64,000 nt of DNA from contig CM061062.1 of the NCBI GenBank assembly GCA_030762895.1, positions 288,964,985 through 289,028,984 on the forward strand. The letters are read 5' to 3'. The notes under the pieces are model-generated. The model worked only from the letters and a program-made list of their open reading frames with translations. It had not been told where the DNA came from and made no database searches. Every line of letters begins with the position of its first letter. Positions within the stretch are counted from its first letter, which is position 1. This document shows positions 43,760 to 54,747 of the stretch, piece after piece. Made by a program: the position numbers and the translations under genes. The stretch comes from Sophora flavescens (taxonomy: Eukaryota; Streptophyta; Magnoliopsida; Fabales; Fabaceae).

Positions 43760-46700
43760 CTAAATCTATACTTAGGGAAACTAATTCTATTTAAAAAAAA
43801 GTTTTCCCTAATAAAATCAGAAATAATATTCCACCAAACCAAACCAACAATTTCAATCCCATGATTAACCAATTTATCTGCACAAACATTATCATCCATA
43901 TGCACGTGTGAATATACAAAGTGTATCTTTTTTGTCAAAAGAATCATATTTTTCCATCCGTTGCAAATACTCCAAGGGACCACTAGATGATTAATGAGTG
44001 TGTGTTTGGTTCCACTTCTAGAGGCACCAGAAGTGCTTCTGCACTTGTTAAACGTGATTCTGGTAATAAAAGAGGTGTTTGGCAACACGTTTGTGGAATC
44101 AATTTTGTATCCAGAATTGATTATACCAGAAGCAGCTTGGAGTAGTTTCTGCTTTTGAATTGAAAAATTACACTAGGTTTTACATCAAACTTGCTTTCAA
44201 AGTAAAAACATCCAAACAAAAATTACTTTACTTCAAACTCAATTGTATTGAAATCAATTCTACAAAATCTATTCCATCCAAAATCAGGTTTGTCAAACGT
44301 TCATCCAAACACACTGAATGCTTGGATTGCTAGACTTGAATCACATTCTAACCATAAGAAATTCCAGCTCCTTTGAAAAGCTGTTTCCACTCCAACTATT
44401 ATACCGAGAAGCTCTGCTTGAAGAGCAGATGAGGAGCCTATGTTCATTGCAAAGCAACCTAAAGAAGCCGCATGCTTGCCTCTAAATATGCCACCACAAG
44501 CTGCTGGTCCAGGGTAGCCTTTTGCTGATCCATCAGAATTAAGCTTAATCCATTTAAAACTAGGGGCTTTCCAAACAACTTCTTTGATGCTTTGTGGCTT
44601 CCTACCTTTAACAGGAACTCTAAATTTGTCAAGTATGGCTTTTTCGTCAGCAGAAACTGAAGCAAAGCTGATATTCATTGCTCCTGATAGAGAAATATTC
44701 TCAAAGACTTGCTTGATTGCTGCTTCAAAAGAGATCTTCTTGTTGTCAAACCTGAGGCCATTCCTACAAGTCCAAATAGCATGAATCGAGTTTGCTATAC
44801 CTGACAATATCATATTGAGTTAATAAAGATATTGTTTAATAAAGATATTGGCCAGCAATAGACATGAAATGAATACAATAGCATACTGTGAATTACTGAC
44901 TGAACCAGCTGAACCTGACCCATTATTGTGAGCAAAATTCCTTTCCAAGTTGCAAGTTTTAGCTTGATCTTATCTGCTAGAGGAAGAAGATGGACTCTTC
45001 TTGGTTTCCCTTTAAAGAGTGGCACTCCAAGATACATGAAAAGTAGTTGTCCAAAGCAAAACCCAAGAGTATTTGCAATATGTAACTTTCTGTTCTGTGA
45101 AATGGAGCCAGAATATATTTTTGACTTTTCACAGCTAACAAACTGACCTAATTTTCACTATAGTTGTCAAAGAACTTCTGTACGGACTTGATGTTGCTTT
45201 TGATGCCTTTGAAGAAAATTAAAATATCATCTGCATAGAGGACATGACTTGGAACTTTTGTACCTCCTGGACCATCCATAAGCTTCAATTGATCATTTTG
45301 TACTAGTTTTGATATACCTCTACTTAAAACCTCTTCTACCAAACAAAAAAGGAGGGGAGATAAACGATCTTCTTGTCTCACCCCCCTCTTGCAAGAGAAA
45401 TAACCCATGGAGTGGCGATTAAATGAAATTAATAGCTTTGCTAACTTTAAAACAACTTTTACCCAATTAAAAAACAATGGATCAAAGCTAAAAGCTTTTA
45501 GAACGTTAAGCAAGAAACTCCAATCTATGGTGTCAAAAGCCTTCTTTATATCAATTTTGAGAGCCAAATTGCATCCAAAACTTTTCTTATCTAGCAGATT
45601 AACAGCTTCTGAAGCTAGACATATGCAGTCCGAAATATTTCTTATATTTATAAATCCTCTTTGATTCACAGAAATAATTTTTTAGGCTATTTTTGCTAAC
45701 CTTGTTGCCATCACCTTATTTATTATCTTGAATTGGTAATTGGCTAAGGAAATAGGCCTGAACTAACCAATTATATCTGCATTTGCCACTTTTGGAATCA
45801 GCACTACATTGTTTGCATTGAAAACATCTTTGCCAATAATATCCTAGTATTTTTGGTAGAAAAAGCCTCCAAAACCATTCGGTCCTGGAGCCCCTTCTAC
45901 ATTCATACCAAAAACTGAATCTTTCATTCAAACCAGGATGGCAATTTAGTCAGCATCTCATTATCTTCAGAACTAACCAAAGGTTCGATAACTTCCTCTA
46001 TTAAACCATTATCCCTGCATTCATTGTCTGTTGCAAAAAGGTTTTTGTAGAACTCCAATATATGCTCCTCTATATCAACAGATTGGTCTAAAATTGCATT
46101 GCCACTTCTCATAACAGAAATTCTGTTTTTGACATGTCTGATTTTTGTGAGCCTATGAAAGAAAGAAGTGTTCCTATCTCCAAAGCAATGCAAGTTCACT
46201 CTAGATTTCCCCCTCCAGTAGTCTTCTTCAAAATGAAGGGCTTTGTTCAGCTCAATCTGAGCCAACTGTTCTTGAGCAACTAGGTCCTCAGAGGATCCCT
46301 CATCTGTTATTAGAGCTTGCACATTTTCTAATTCTTTAGTTGCTTTCTCCACATTCTTGTTCACATCCCCGAAACTGACTTTGTTCCAAATCTTGAGGAC
46401 AACTTTCATATTTTTGAGCTTTTGAGACAATATGAACATATGACAACCGAAAACAGGAGTATTCTAGGAGTCTGATACAATTTTGTGGCAGTCAGGATGA
46501 CTTGCCCACATTTTCATGAATTTGAAAGATGAACTATAAGTGACAGAGTCCTGTTGCATGTTGAACATGATTGGATGATGGTCTGACTTGCTTCTCACCG
46601 AGGTATAGCAAACAGAATTGGACCGGAGTGACAGCCAATCCCGATTGCAAACTACTCTGCCAAGCCTATTTTCTGTATGAGCCAATCCTCTCCTACAGTT

Positions 46701-47249
46701 ACTCCAAGTAAACTCGGTACCTCTAGTGTCCAAATGAATTAAATTTCCTGCATCTGACCAGTTTTTGAACTCATTACAAGCAGCTCTTGATGGCATAATA
46801 CAACCTCTTTGTTCACGAGCTCCAAGAATACAATTGAAGTCACTAATGCAGCACCAAGGACCCCCATTGTTTTAATAAAATTGCAATAAATCATGCCAAA
46901 GGACTCTTTTGATTCTGTAAGATGTTGAAGCATAAATGGCAGAGATGATCAAATTTTGATTGTTCCCTGAGACAGAAAAAGACACTTGTTGACTGGAGTT
47001 TGCAATAACCGCTGGACTAATGGACTCGAAACAAATGCACCAAAGTTTTGGCATCAAATCCCCTATACTATTTACAGCAAAAACCTTTAGATTCAATCCA
47101 GACCAAAACCATGCAGGGAATTGTTCTAACAAGATCATTGGTTCGGATAAGAAAATGAAGTCTGGATTATTTGTTAGGATTAGATTTTTCAAAACTAACC
47201 TTGTATTTGAATTATCCAAACCTCTTGCATTCCAATAAAAGATCTTCAT
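43760..47249 (-). pseudogene. LINE ORF2: endonuclease, reverse transcriptase, RNase H
   Basis: The start is ATG 47249 (MKIFYWNARGLDNSN), an apurinic-type endonuclease; SDHHPIMF near 46580 is its last motif. RT motifs follow: FGCNLALKIDIKKAFDTIDW and GVRQEDRLSPLLF (the usual GD is ED), then YADDILIF (45240-45220) and YLGVPLFKGKP near 45030. RNase H is seen as WIKLNSDGSAKGYPGP, LQAELLGIIVG and LECDSSLAIQAF, then after the MITE as DDNVCADKLVNHG, so the insert lies between the third and fourth catalytic acidic residues. The frame changes at about 46870, 46450, 45930, 45700, 45140 and 44815. Confidence 0.88.
43998..44314. mobile_element. Tourist-like MITE inside LINE RNase H
   Basis: 317 bp, ends GTGTGTGTTTGG and CCAAACACAC, flanked by TGA (43995-43997 and 44315-44317; TCA on the LINE strand). 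It is the same family as 26467-26773. Excising it with one triplet rejoins LAIQAF and INHLVVPWS in frame. Confidence 0.88.
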
Positions 47250-47552
47250 TTATCCTTGATATATAGGCCTGCTTTGGACCTTTGAGCTCTAACCATTACT
47301 TGGTTCTTCTGCTTCTCTTTTGATTGCTTCTTTTTCATCTTCTTTTTTTGAGACCTAGACAGAACTTCAGTGAAACCATCTCCTTATTGATCATGCTGGT
47401 TAGTATCACTGTAAACTGAAATGTCATCCTCATCTTTATCTCCAGACTGATCACACCAGAATTTTCCAATAGCAGCTAACTCTGTTGCAGCTTGAAGAGG
47501 TAATCCGATATCATATAAATCCTCTTTAACAAGCACTTCCTTTCCTTTGTGA
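47250..47552 (-). pseudogene. LINE ORF1, C-terminal piece
   Basis: It joins the upstream ORF1 piece across the copia insertion as ISDKLK|SHKGKEVLVKEDLYD. It ends with GFTEVLSRSQKKKMKKKQ, a common plant LINE ORF1 C-terminus, shortly before the ORF2 start codon. One in-frame TAA lies near 47384. Confidence 0.8.
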
Positions 47553-47557
47553 GATTT

Positions 47558-47771
47558 TTTTACACTTTGTAATTATAGTTACAATTCTGTTATGTTAGTT
47601 TAAGTTAGTTATAACTAGTTACAATTCTGTAATGTTAGTTTAGTTAGTTATAACTAGTTCTATAGCTGTTAGCTTCTTTTACCACTAGTATATATTTGTG
47701 CTCATGTAAAGTTTTATTCATTCAATTTAATGAGAATCTTCTTCTCTCAATTCACACTTGTAGTTGTAATA
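47558..47771 (+). repeat. 5' LTR of the copia element
   Basis: 214 bp. It contains a short internal tandem (TTAGTTAGTTATAACTAGTT twice, 47600-47660) and a TATA-like AGTATATATT at about 47687. Confidence 0.93.
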
Positions 47772-47908
47772 TGGTATCAGTTGTAAATCTCTTTTCCGCA
47801 TCATCTTCTTTCCTTTTCTCTGCAAGATTCTTCCATTGACAAATTGTCTTTGTGTTCTTCATTTCTTGCACATCTTCTTCTTCTCTGATTTTCTTTCTCT
47901 TTTCTCTC

Positions 47909-50900
47909 ATGGCGGCTCAAAACCATGACGATATTTGGAATCCTTACTTCATTAATGCTTCTGATAACCCAGGCATGGTTCTGGTGTCTCAACCACTCAC
48001 GGTTGATAACTACAACTCTTAGAGTCGTTCCATGACAATGGCACTTGATGCCAAGAACAAACTCATGTTTGTTGATGGTTCTCTTCCTAGACCTGATGGT
48101 CAAGATCCTCATCTTCTTGCTTGCTGGAAGCGCAACAACAGTATTGTAAGTTATTGGATCCTTAATTCAGTTTCTAAAGATATGGTTGCTACCCTGCTGT
48201 ATTGTCCCTCTGCTGCAGCAATTTGGACCAATCTTAGAAACAGATTTGCTCAACAAAATGGCCCCAAGATTTAAAAATTGATAAAGGAACTTAGCAGTGT
48301 TGCTCAAGGTGACCTTTTTGTACATGAATATTTCACCAAACACAAAGCAGTTTGGGAAGAAATATCTGATTTTAGGCCTGCTTGCAATTGTGTGTGTGGA
48401 GGAGCTCGTGAGATTTTGGAATTCATTCAACATGAGGAAGTTTTAACCTTCTTGATGGGACTCAATGAACATTTCTCAAATGTTCGAGGGCAGATCCTTG
48501 CTATGGAGCCCTTTCCATCGATTGAGAAGGTATTTGCTCTTGTTCTTCAAGATGAACAACATAGAGCAGTTACTGCAATGACCTCAGCTGAAACTCAGGT
48601 TGCTTTTGCTGTCAAGCAACAATCCAATGTCAAAAATTTCAGTAATGGTAAGAAAGAAAGACCTACTTGTACCCATTGTGGACTCATTGGCCATACTGTG
48701 GATAAGTGCTACAAGATTCATGGATATCCTCCAGGATATTCCAAGAACAAGCCCAAGAATTCTGGAAAGGTTGTGGTTAATCAAGTCACAACTCAACCTT
48801 CAGTTCCCTTATCTTCTGATCAGTGCCAGTGGTTAATTTCTCTTTTGTCATCACACACACAAACAAATCACACTGACATCACAGAGCTAGACCCTCCTTC
48901 AGGTTTGGTTCTATCAGCTATTTCATCAAATTCTAGAATTCATCCTAGTTATGATTCTAAAAGTTCTTGGATTTTAGACTCAGGTGCCACATGTCATATA
49001 GCATGCTGTCTAAATTTCTTTGATAGTCATAAACCTGTTAGTAATTTCCATGTTACTTTGCCTGATAATTCCACCATACCTGTACATTCTGTTGGTACAG
49101 TGCTTTTAAGTTCCAAACTTACCTTACACAATGTTCTTTACATACCTAGTTTTCATGTTAACCTGATTTCTGTCATTGCCTTATTGTCTTCAAATGACAT
49201 TACAGTCAAATTCTTACCTAATACTTTTCTGTTTCAGGACCACGGCAGCTCGATGATGATTGGGAAGGGTGACTTACTTCAAGGACTTTATGTCTATAAG
49301 TCTTCTCCCATCCACAATCGTGCTTCTGTACCTATTCCTACACATAACAAAATTTGTACATCTTCAATTCCTTTAGTAAATAAAGTCTCAATTGCCACTT
49401 GGCATGCTAGGTTAGGTCACTTGTCAAATAAAGCTTTGCAATTAGTGAATAGCAAATGCCAATTATCCTTACAAAAATCTGATTTTGTTCATGATTGTAA
49501 CATCTGTCCATTAGCTAAACAAAGAAGAATTCCTTTTGTGTCTCACAATCATTTTTCAGATTCTGTGTTTGATCTTGTCCACTGTGATATATGGGGTCCC
49601 TATCACACACCTACACATGATGGCAAAAGATTTTTTTTAACCATTGTTGATGACCATAGCAGGTTTACATGGACATATCTGATACAGTATAAGTCAGAGG
49701 CACCAAAACTGATTCAACAGTTCTTCACTATGGTAGAAACACAGTTCAAAACTACCATCAAACAGTTGAGGTCAGACAATGCCAAAGAACTATCATTGAC
49801 AGAATTCTTGCAATCCAAAGGAACACTACATCAATTCAGTTGTGTTGAAAGGCCTCAGCAGAATTCTGTAGTTAAAAGGAAGCACCAACATTTACTGAAT
49901 GTGGCTAGGTCACTTTTCTTCCAATCCAGAATTCCAATTCATTTTTGGGGAGATTGCTTGAAGGCTGCTACTTTCTTGATCAACAGAATTCCAACTCAAA
50001 ATTTGAAGAAACAATCTCCATTTGAGATATTGTATCAGAAGCAACCAAACTTGAAAGACTTAAAGGTTTTTGGATGCTTGGCATTTGCATCAACCTTGTC
50101 ATCAAAAAAGGACAAATTTACTGCTAGAGCTACACCATCTGTCTTCATTGGTTATCCAATAGGGTATAGAGGATATAAACTCTATAACTTACAAACTCAT
50201 ACTATGTTCATATCAAGAGATGTCCTTTTCCATGAACACATATTTCCTTTTCACACAATTCCACAAACATCCTCTCAACTACCTGACCCTTTTCCCAACC
50301 TAGTCTACCCAAAACCAATCCTAGACCACTATCCAAATACACCAACTGCACCTATAGTGAATCATGAACCGATTCCAGAAACAGAACCTGACCAAAGTCC
50401 ACCCAATCCACCTCAAATTTTTGAACCTGAACCTAAAAATGTAACCAATCCTAATCCACCCCCTAGAAGATCCACTAGATCATCTAGACCTCCAACATAC
50501 CTTCAAAACTATCAATGCAACTCAACCTCTCATTATCCAATCACCAATCACATATCCTACCACAAACTTTCTTCCAATTACAGAAACTTCATCATGCAAG
50601 TTTCTGCACCTTATGAGCCACAGTTTTATCACCAGGCTGCAAAGTTTCCTGAGTGGCAGCAAGCAATGAATGAGGAGTTGGAAGCCATGGAAGCAAACAA
50701 CACATGGTCAGTAGTTCCTCTTCCTTCAGGCAAACACACTATTGGATGTAGATGGATCTACAAGGTAAAAACAAAGGCAGATGGTAGCGTTGACAGACTT
50801 AAAGCCAGGCTAGTAGCCAAGGGCTATACTCAAATAAAGCAGGAATCGATTTTAATGATAATTTTTCCCCAGTAGCAAAACTCACAACTGTGAGAGTTTT

Positions 50901-52149
50901 GTTATCATTGGCAGCCATCAAAAGTTGGAAATTTCTTCAACTCGATGTGAATAATGCCTTCCTCAATGGTGACTTATTTGAGGAAGTGTATATGTCCCTT
51001 CCACTTGGATACAAGGTTCAGGGGGAGAACCTAGTATGCAAGCTCAACAAGTCCATATATGGACTAAAACAGGCATCTAGACAGTGGTTCAGCAAATTCT
51101 CCACAGCTTTGATTCAAGCAGGATTCAAGCAATCCAGAAATGATTATTCCCTGTTTACAATGGGGTCTGGTCCAACCTTTGTGGCTCTTCTTGTATATGT
51201 AGATGATATCATCATCTCAGGACCATCTCAGTCTAGCATTGACATTGTTAAAGCAAAACTGCAGTCTATATTCAAATTGAAAATTCTTGGCAATCTAAGA
51301 TATTTTCTAGGATTGGAAATTGCTCAATCTTCTAGAGGCATTTTCTTATCTCAAAGGAAGTATGTTCTTTCTCTTCTTGAAGACACTGGTTTCACAGATT
51401 GCAAGCCTGCCAACTCTCCTATGGATGCTAACTTGAAGCTTAGTGCATCAGATGGAGATTTTTTGCCAAATACTTCTCAGTATCGAAGACTCATAGGCAG
51501 ATTACTGTACTTAACTATATCTAGACCAGATATTAGTTTCTCTATTAATAAACTCAGTCAATATATGTCAGCACCTAGAACTTCACATCTAGATGCAGTA
51601 CATCATTTACTGAGGTATCTGAAAGCTACTCTAGGCCAAGGAATTCTGCTTTCCTCAGATTCACAGATCTCTCTCAAGGCATATGCTGATGCAGATTGGG
51701 GTAGTTGCCTTGACTCTAGAAGATCTACCACTGGTATATGTGTATTTCTTGGTAACTCTTTAGTTGCCTGGAAATCAAAGAAACAGCATGTTGTTTCTAG
51801 ATCCTCGGCTGAAGCAGAATACAGGGCCTGAGCTTCAGCAGCCAGTGAAGTTACTTGGTTAAAGCAATTGCTTGTTGATTTTGAAATCAACATTGGGCCT
51901 ACTCTAGTATTATGTGATAACCAAGCTGCAATTCACATTGCTACCAACCCCACCTTTCATGAAAGGTCCAAACACATAGAGATTGATTGTCATTTTGTCC
52001 GGGACAAAGTCAATGATGGCATGTTGCGACTTGTTCATGTTAATTCCAAGCACCAGTTAGCAGATATATTGACAAAAGCACTTCCAATCCCTCTGTTCAA
52101 TTCCCTATTGTCCAAGATGGGCATTTATAGTATATATGACCCACCTTGA
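47909..52149 (+). pseudogene. Copia gag-pol polyprotein, RE1-like, inactivated
   Basis: The start is ATG 47909 (MAAQNHDDIWNPYF). Gag (UBN2 type) ends with knuckle CTHCGLIGHTVDKC near 48668. The protease motif is ILDSGATCHI (about 48972). A pre-integrase WHARLGHLS segment and the HHCC zinc site (NICPLAKQRR) precede the integrase core, FDLVHCDIWGP and LRSDNAKEL. The expected VVERKH reads VVKRKH near 49873, so the third catalytic Glu is Lys. RT includes CRWIYKVKTKADG and YVDDIIISG; RNase H includes YADADWGSCLDSRRSTTG. Lesions are TAG 48020-48022, TAA 48272-48274, a frameshift near 50845 and TGA 51829-51831. Frames otherwise line up over 4.2 kb. Confidence 0.92.
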
Positions 52150-52156
52150 GGGGGAG

Positions 52157-52370
52157 TTTTACACTTTGTAATTATAGTTACAATTCTGTTATGGTAGTTT
52201 AAGTTAGTTATAACTAGTTACAATTTTGTTATGTTAGTTTAGTTAGTTATAACTAGTTCTATAGCTGTTAGCTTCTTTTACCACTAGTATATATTTGTGC
52301 TCATGTAAAGTTTTATTCATTCAATTTAATGAGAATCTTCTTCTCTCAATTCACACTTGTAGTTGTAATA
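52157..52370 (+). repeat. 3' LTR of the copia element
   Basis: 214 bp. It differs from the 5' LTR at about three positions (for example ATGGTAG for ATGTTAG), which implies a fairly young insertion. Confidence 0.93.
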
Positions 52371-52375
52371 GATTT

Positions 52376-53126
52376 CAACTTGTCAGAGATGAAACCAGTT
52401 TGGTTTCCCTGAGAAAGTAAATTACCCCACACATCCTGCTGCACTGGAATATCCACTAAGATATTGTCCATAGGCTTAGACAGCACAATATTATCAATAA
52501 CATTATCCTGCTTACCTTCTTGATTGCTTGAGTTTTGCACCACGTTTTGAGATTCCTCAACTCGAAAGGAGGAACTACTTATGGATTCATGACTCTTGGA
52601 TGAAGAACCAATATCAGTTTCCTTTTGATGGACATTGTTAACAAATCCTAAAATTGGCCTAGGATTGGCTAAGTATCCATCAATCTCTTGTTGTGAAAAA
52701 AATCTTTCTTGAGGAACAATTGTTTCTATATCAATAAGAGTGTTGTCTCTTTGGGGGATATTATCAATAATTTGATTTGGAGCATTGTGCACAAGATCAT
52801 CTATCTTTGAATGTTCATCAGCTATCAAGTCTTCCTGAATGACCTCCTCTTCCTTTTGCCGAGGACCAACATTATCCTTATCCATTCTACTTTGGCTTAT
52901 CAACATTCAGAGAAACATTAGGATCAACCATTCCATCCTTCTTGGAACTATCAACATTCATCATGCCCTTTGGGACATATTTTAAAATTGGCTTCTTCAG
53001 CCTAATCCTATCTGCCTCCTGGGGTTTGTTCCCATTCCTCTTGCAGTTCACTAAGGAATGACCTATTACTTGACAAGAAGAGCATAATTCCAACAAACGC
53101 TCATATTCCACAGTAGTAAAGAAAAC
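52376..53126 (-). pseudogene. LINE ORF1, middle piece with zinc knuckle
   Basis: It starts right of the solo LTR with FTTVEYERLLELCSSCQVIG then HSLVNCKR, a CCHC knuckle (C-X2-C-X4-H-X4-C) of the zf-CCHC_4 type that follows DUF4283 in plant LINE ORF1. Near 52890 the frame shifts (after NVDKPK) and continues with MDKDNVGPRQKEE to the copia element. ORF1 is an RNA-binding chaperone needed for LINE particle formation. Confidence 0.82.
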
Positions 53127-53781
53127 TGTGACACCCTAACTCGGGTCATCACATGGTTACCCGTTTGCGGAAATAAAACTTAATTTGCTGGTTGCTTTCG
53201 TAAAATAATGTTTTCTCAACGTTCATCTTTTTCAAAATATGGTGATAAATTTTTTCTTCTTTTTAACCTCATAACAACAACAACGTACTCAAATCACACT
53301 TAAATACAAAAGGTATATAAGTCATACAACTATACTGCCTCATATGTTTTCACACCTAGATCATTATCAGTTTAGTTTATTCCCAAAACATAATATAGCA
53401 CAATAGGACCTAAGCTGGTCGTAACTAACAGACACTACAGCCAATAGGAGCAGCACGACATGCCTCGAACTAGACAGCCTTCGTCTTCTTGTAGGGATCA
53501 TACCCCTTGTACGACTCTGATATTTTTGTAAGAGTGAGACGCCAATATATGGATTTATCATCATAACTAAAAGCGCAACACAAAGAAGGCACATACACAT
53601 ATACATGTCTATAACAACGTACTCATTCATATTATATCACATCATTTATCAATGGGTTTCACACCCCAAACATCAACGTTGGAAAAATATGCATGAACAC
53701 TTCAATACATCATCTAAATATTCACACCTAATCTCATGAGATATCTCCAACCTCGTGATGAGTTTATCAGACTCGATAGTT

Positions 53782-53823
53782 ACAGGCACACAGCCACAGA
53801 CACACAGCCACAGGCACACAGCC
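53782..53823. repeat. 14-bp minisatellite, three units
   Basis: Three units of ACAGGCACACAGCC with one substitution, in the part of the solo LTR that corresponds to the 42-bp array of the younger LTRs. Confidence 0.85.
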
Positions 53824-54058
53824 AAAACCCATCTCACACTGTCCAACATCGTGGCACAGGTGATTACAACGTTGATGGGGCCTCATTGTCCACCCGGCAC
53901 AATAAGAACATCGTTGGTATGATCTACCCTGACGCCGCAAGGTAATCACTCGTTTGATCATGACACGTCTGCCAAATGCATGCAAGAAAACATTTTGTTC
54001 TCAACACTTTTCTTTGTCAAAGCTCTCAAAAGCTTACCACCCATCATCGTTTCAAACA

Positions 54059-54126
54059 TCAAATGCTCTCAAAAGCATCATCGTTTTAACATCGAATGCT
54101 CTCAAAAGCATCATCGTTTTAACATC
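54059..54126. repeat. 34-bp direct duplication
   Basis: AATGCTCTCAAAAGCATCAT with CGTTTTAACATC occurs twice in a row; a partial relative precedes it. The element's other LTR copies have only the single-copy equivalent. Confidence 0.8.
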
Positions 54127-54708
54127 TTTACAAGTTTTATTAACAACACAGGACCTCAAAGTCCGAGTGCTCAATCACAAAGCCCCTAGACCGTTGCAAT
54201 CAGTCTTAGGTTCGTGGTAATAGAAAACATCTTAAAACGTTTTAACTTCTTTAAGTAGATACCCAGTCTACAACACAACGAACCTTAATACCCCGACGTC
54301 TCGGTTATTAAGTTCCATATCATCGTTTTACATCGTTTTTGTCTGTGAAAAACAAATCCAAAATAAGACAACGTCTTAAGAACACTAGTACCCCGACATC
54401 TCGGTTACTAAGTTCTATATCGTCCTTTACGTCATTAAGTAAAACTCATTTACAGAAAATCATTTCTACTTGAAATTCGTTTGAAAAACGTCAAATCATC
54501 AAAAACTCTTTTACTGAAACTTCGACTCTAAAATAAATCAATTCAGATTAAACCTCTTCTCTAAATAAGTACTGCTATTTTTAAACTTTCACCGTAAATA
54601 ATTTCGAAACTTATCGTCGTTTATCATTTTCCAAGAAAATGTTTTTAAGTCAAACTTCGACCCTCTCTTTTTTTTTAATTAAATTTTTTTATTAAATTAA
54701 TTAATTAC

Positions 54709-54709
<1 letters not shown>

Positions 54710-54746
<37 letters not shown>
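54710..54746. repeat. (ATT)n microsatellite
   Basis: About twelve ATT units in the solo LTR. Confidence 0.95.

Positions 54747-54747
<1 letters not shown>

Larger units (their letters stand above)
47558..52370 (+). mobile_element. Ty1/copia element with non-TG/CA LTR ends
   Basis: The LTRs, 47558-47771 and 52157-52370, are both 214 bp with about three differences. They begin TTTTACACTTTG and end GTTGTAATA. A primer site TGGTATCAG follows at 47772 and a polypurine tract TTGAGGGGGAG at 52146-52156. The perfect duplication GATTT (47553-47557, 52371-52375) and frame restoration in LINE ORF1 independently fix these borders, so the ends are non-canonical. The internal region has a full-length RE1-type gag-pol in copia order (PR-IN-RT-RH) with disabling mutations. 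Confidence 0.93.

Noticed and set aside
53736..54220. Plus-strand ORFs in the solo LTR
   Set aside because: Created by the 14-bp and 34-bp tandem repeats; absent from the related LTRs.
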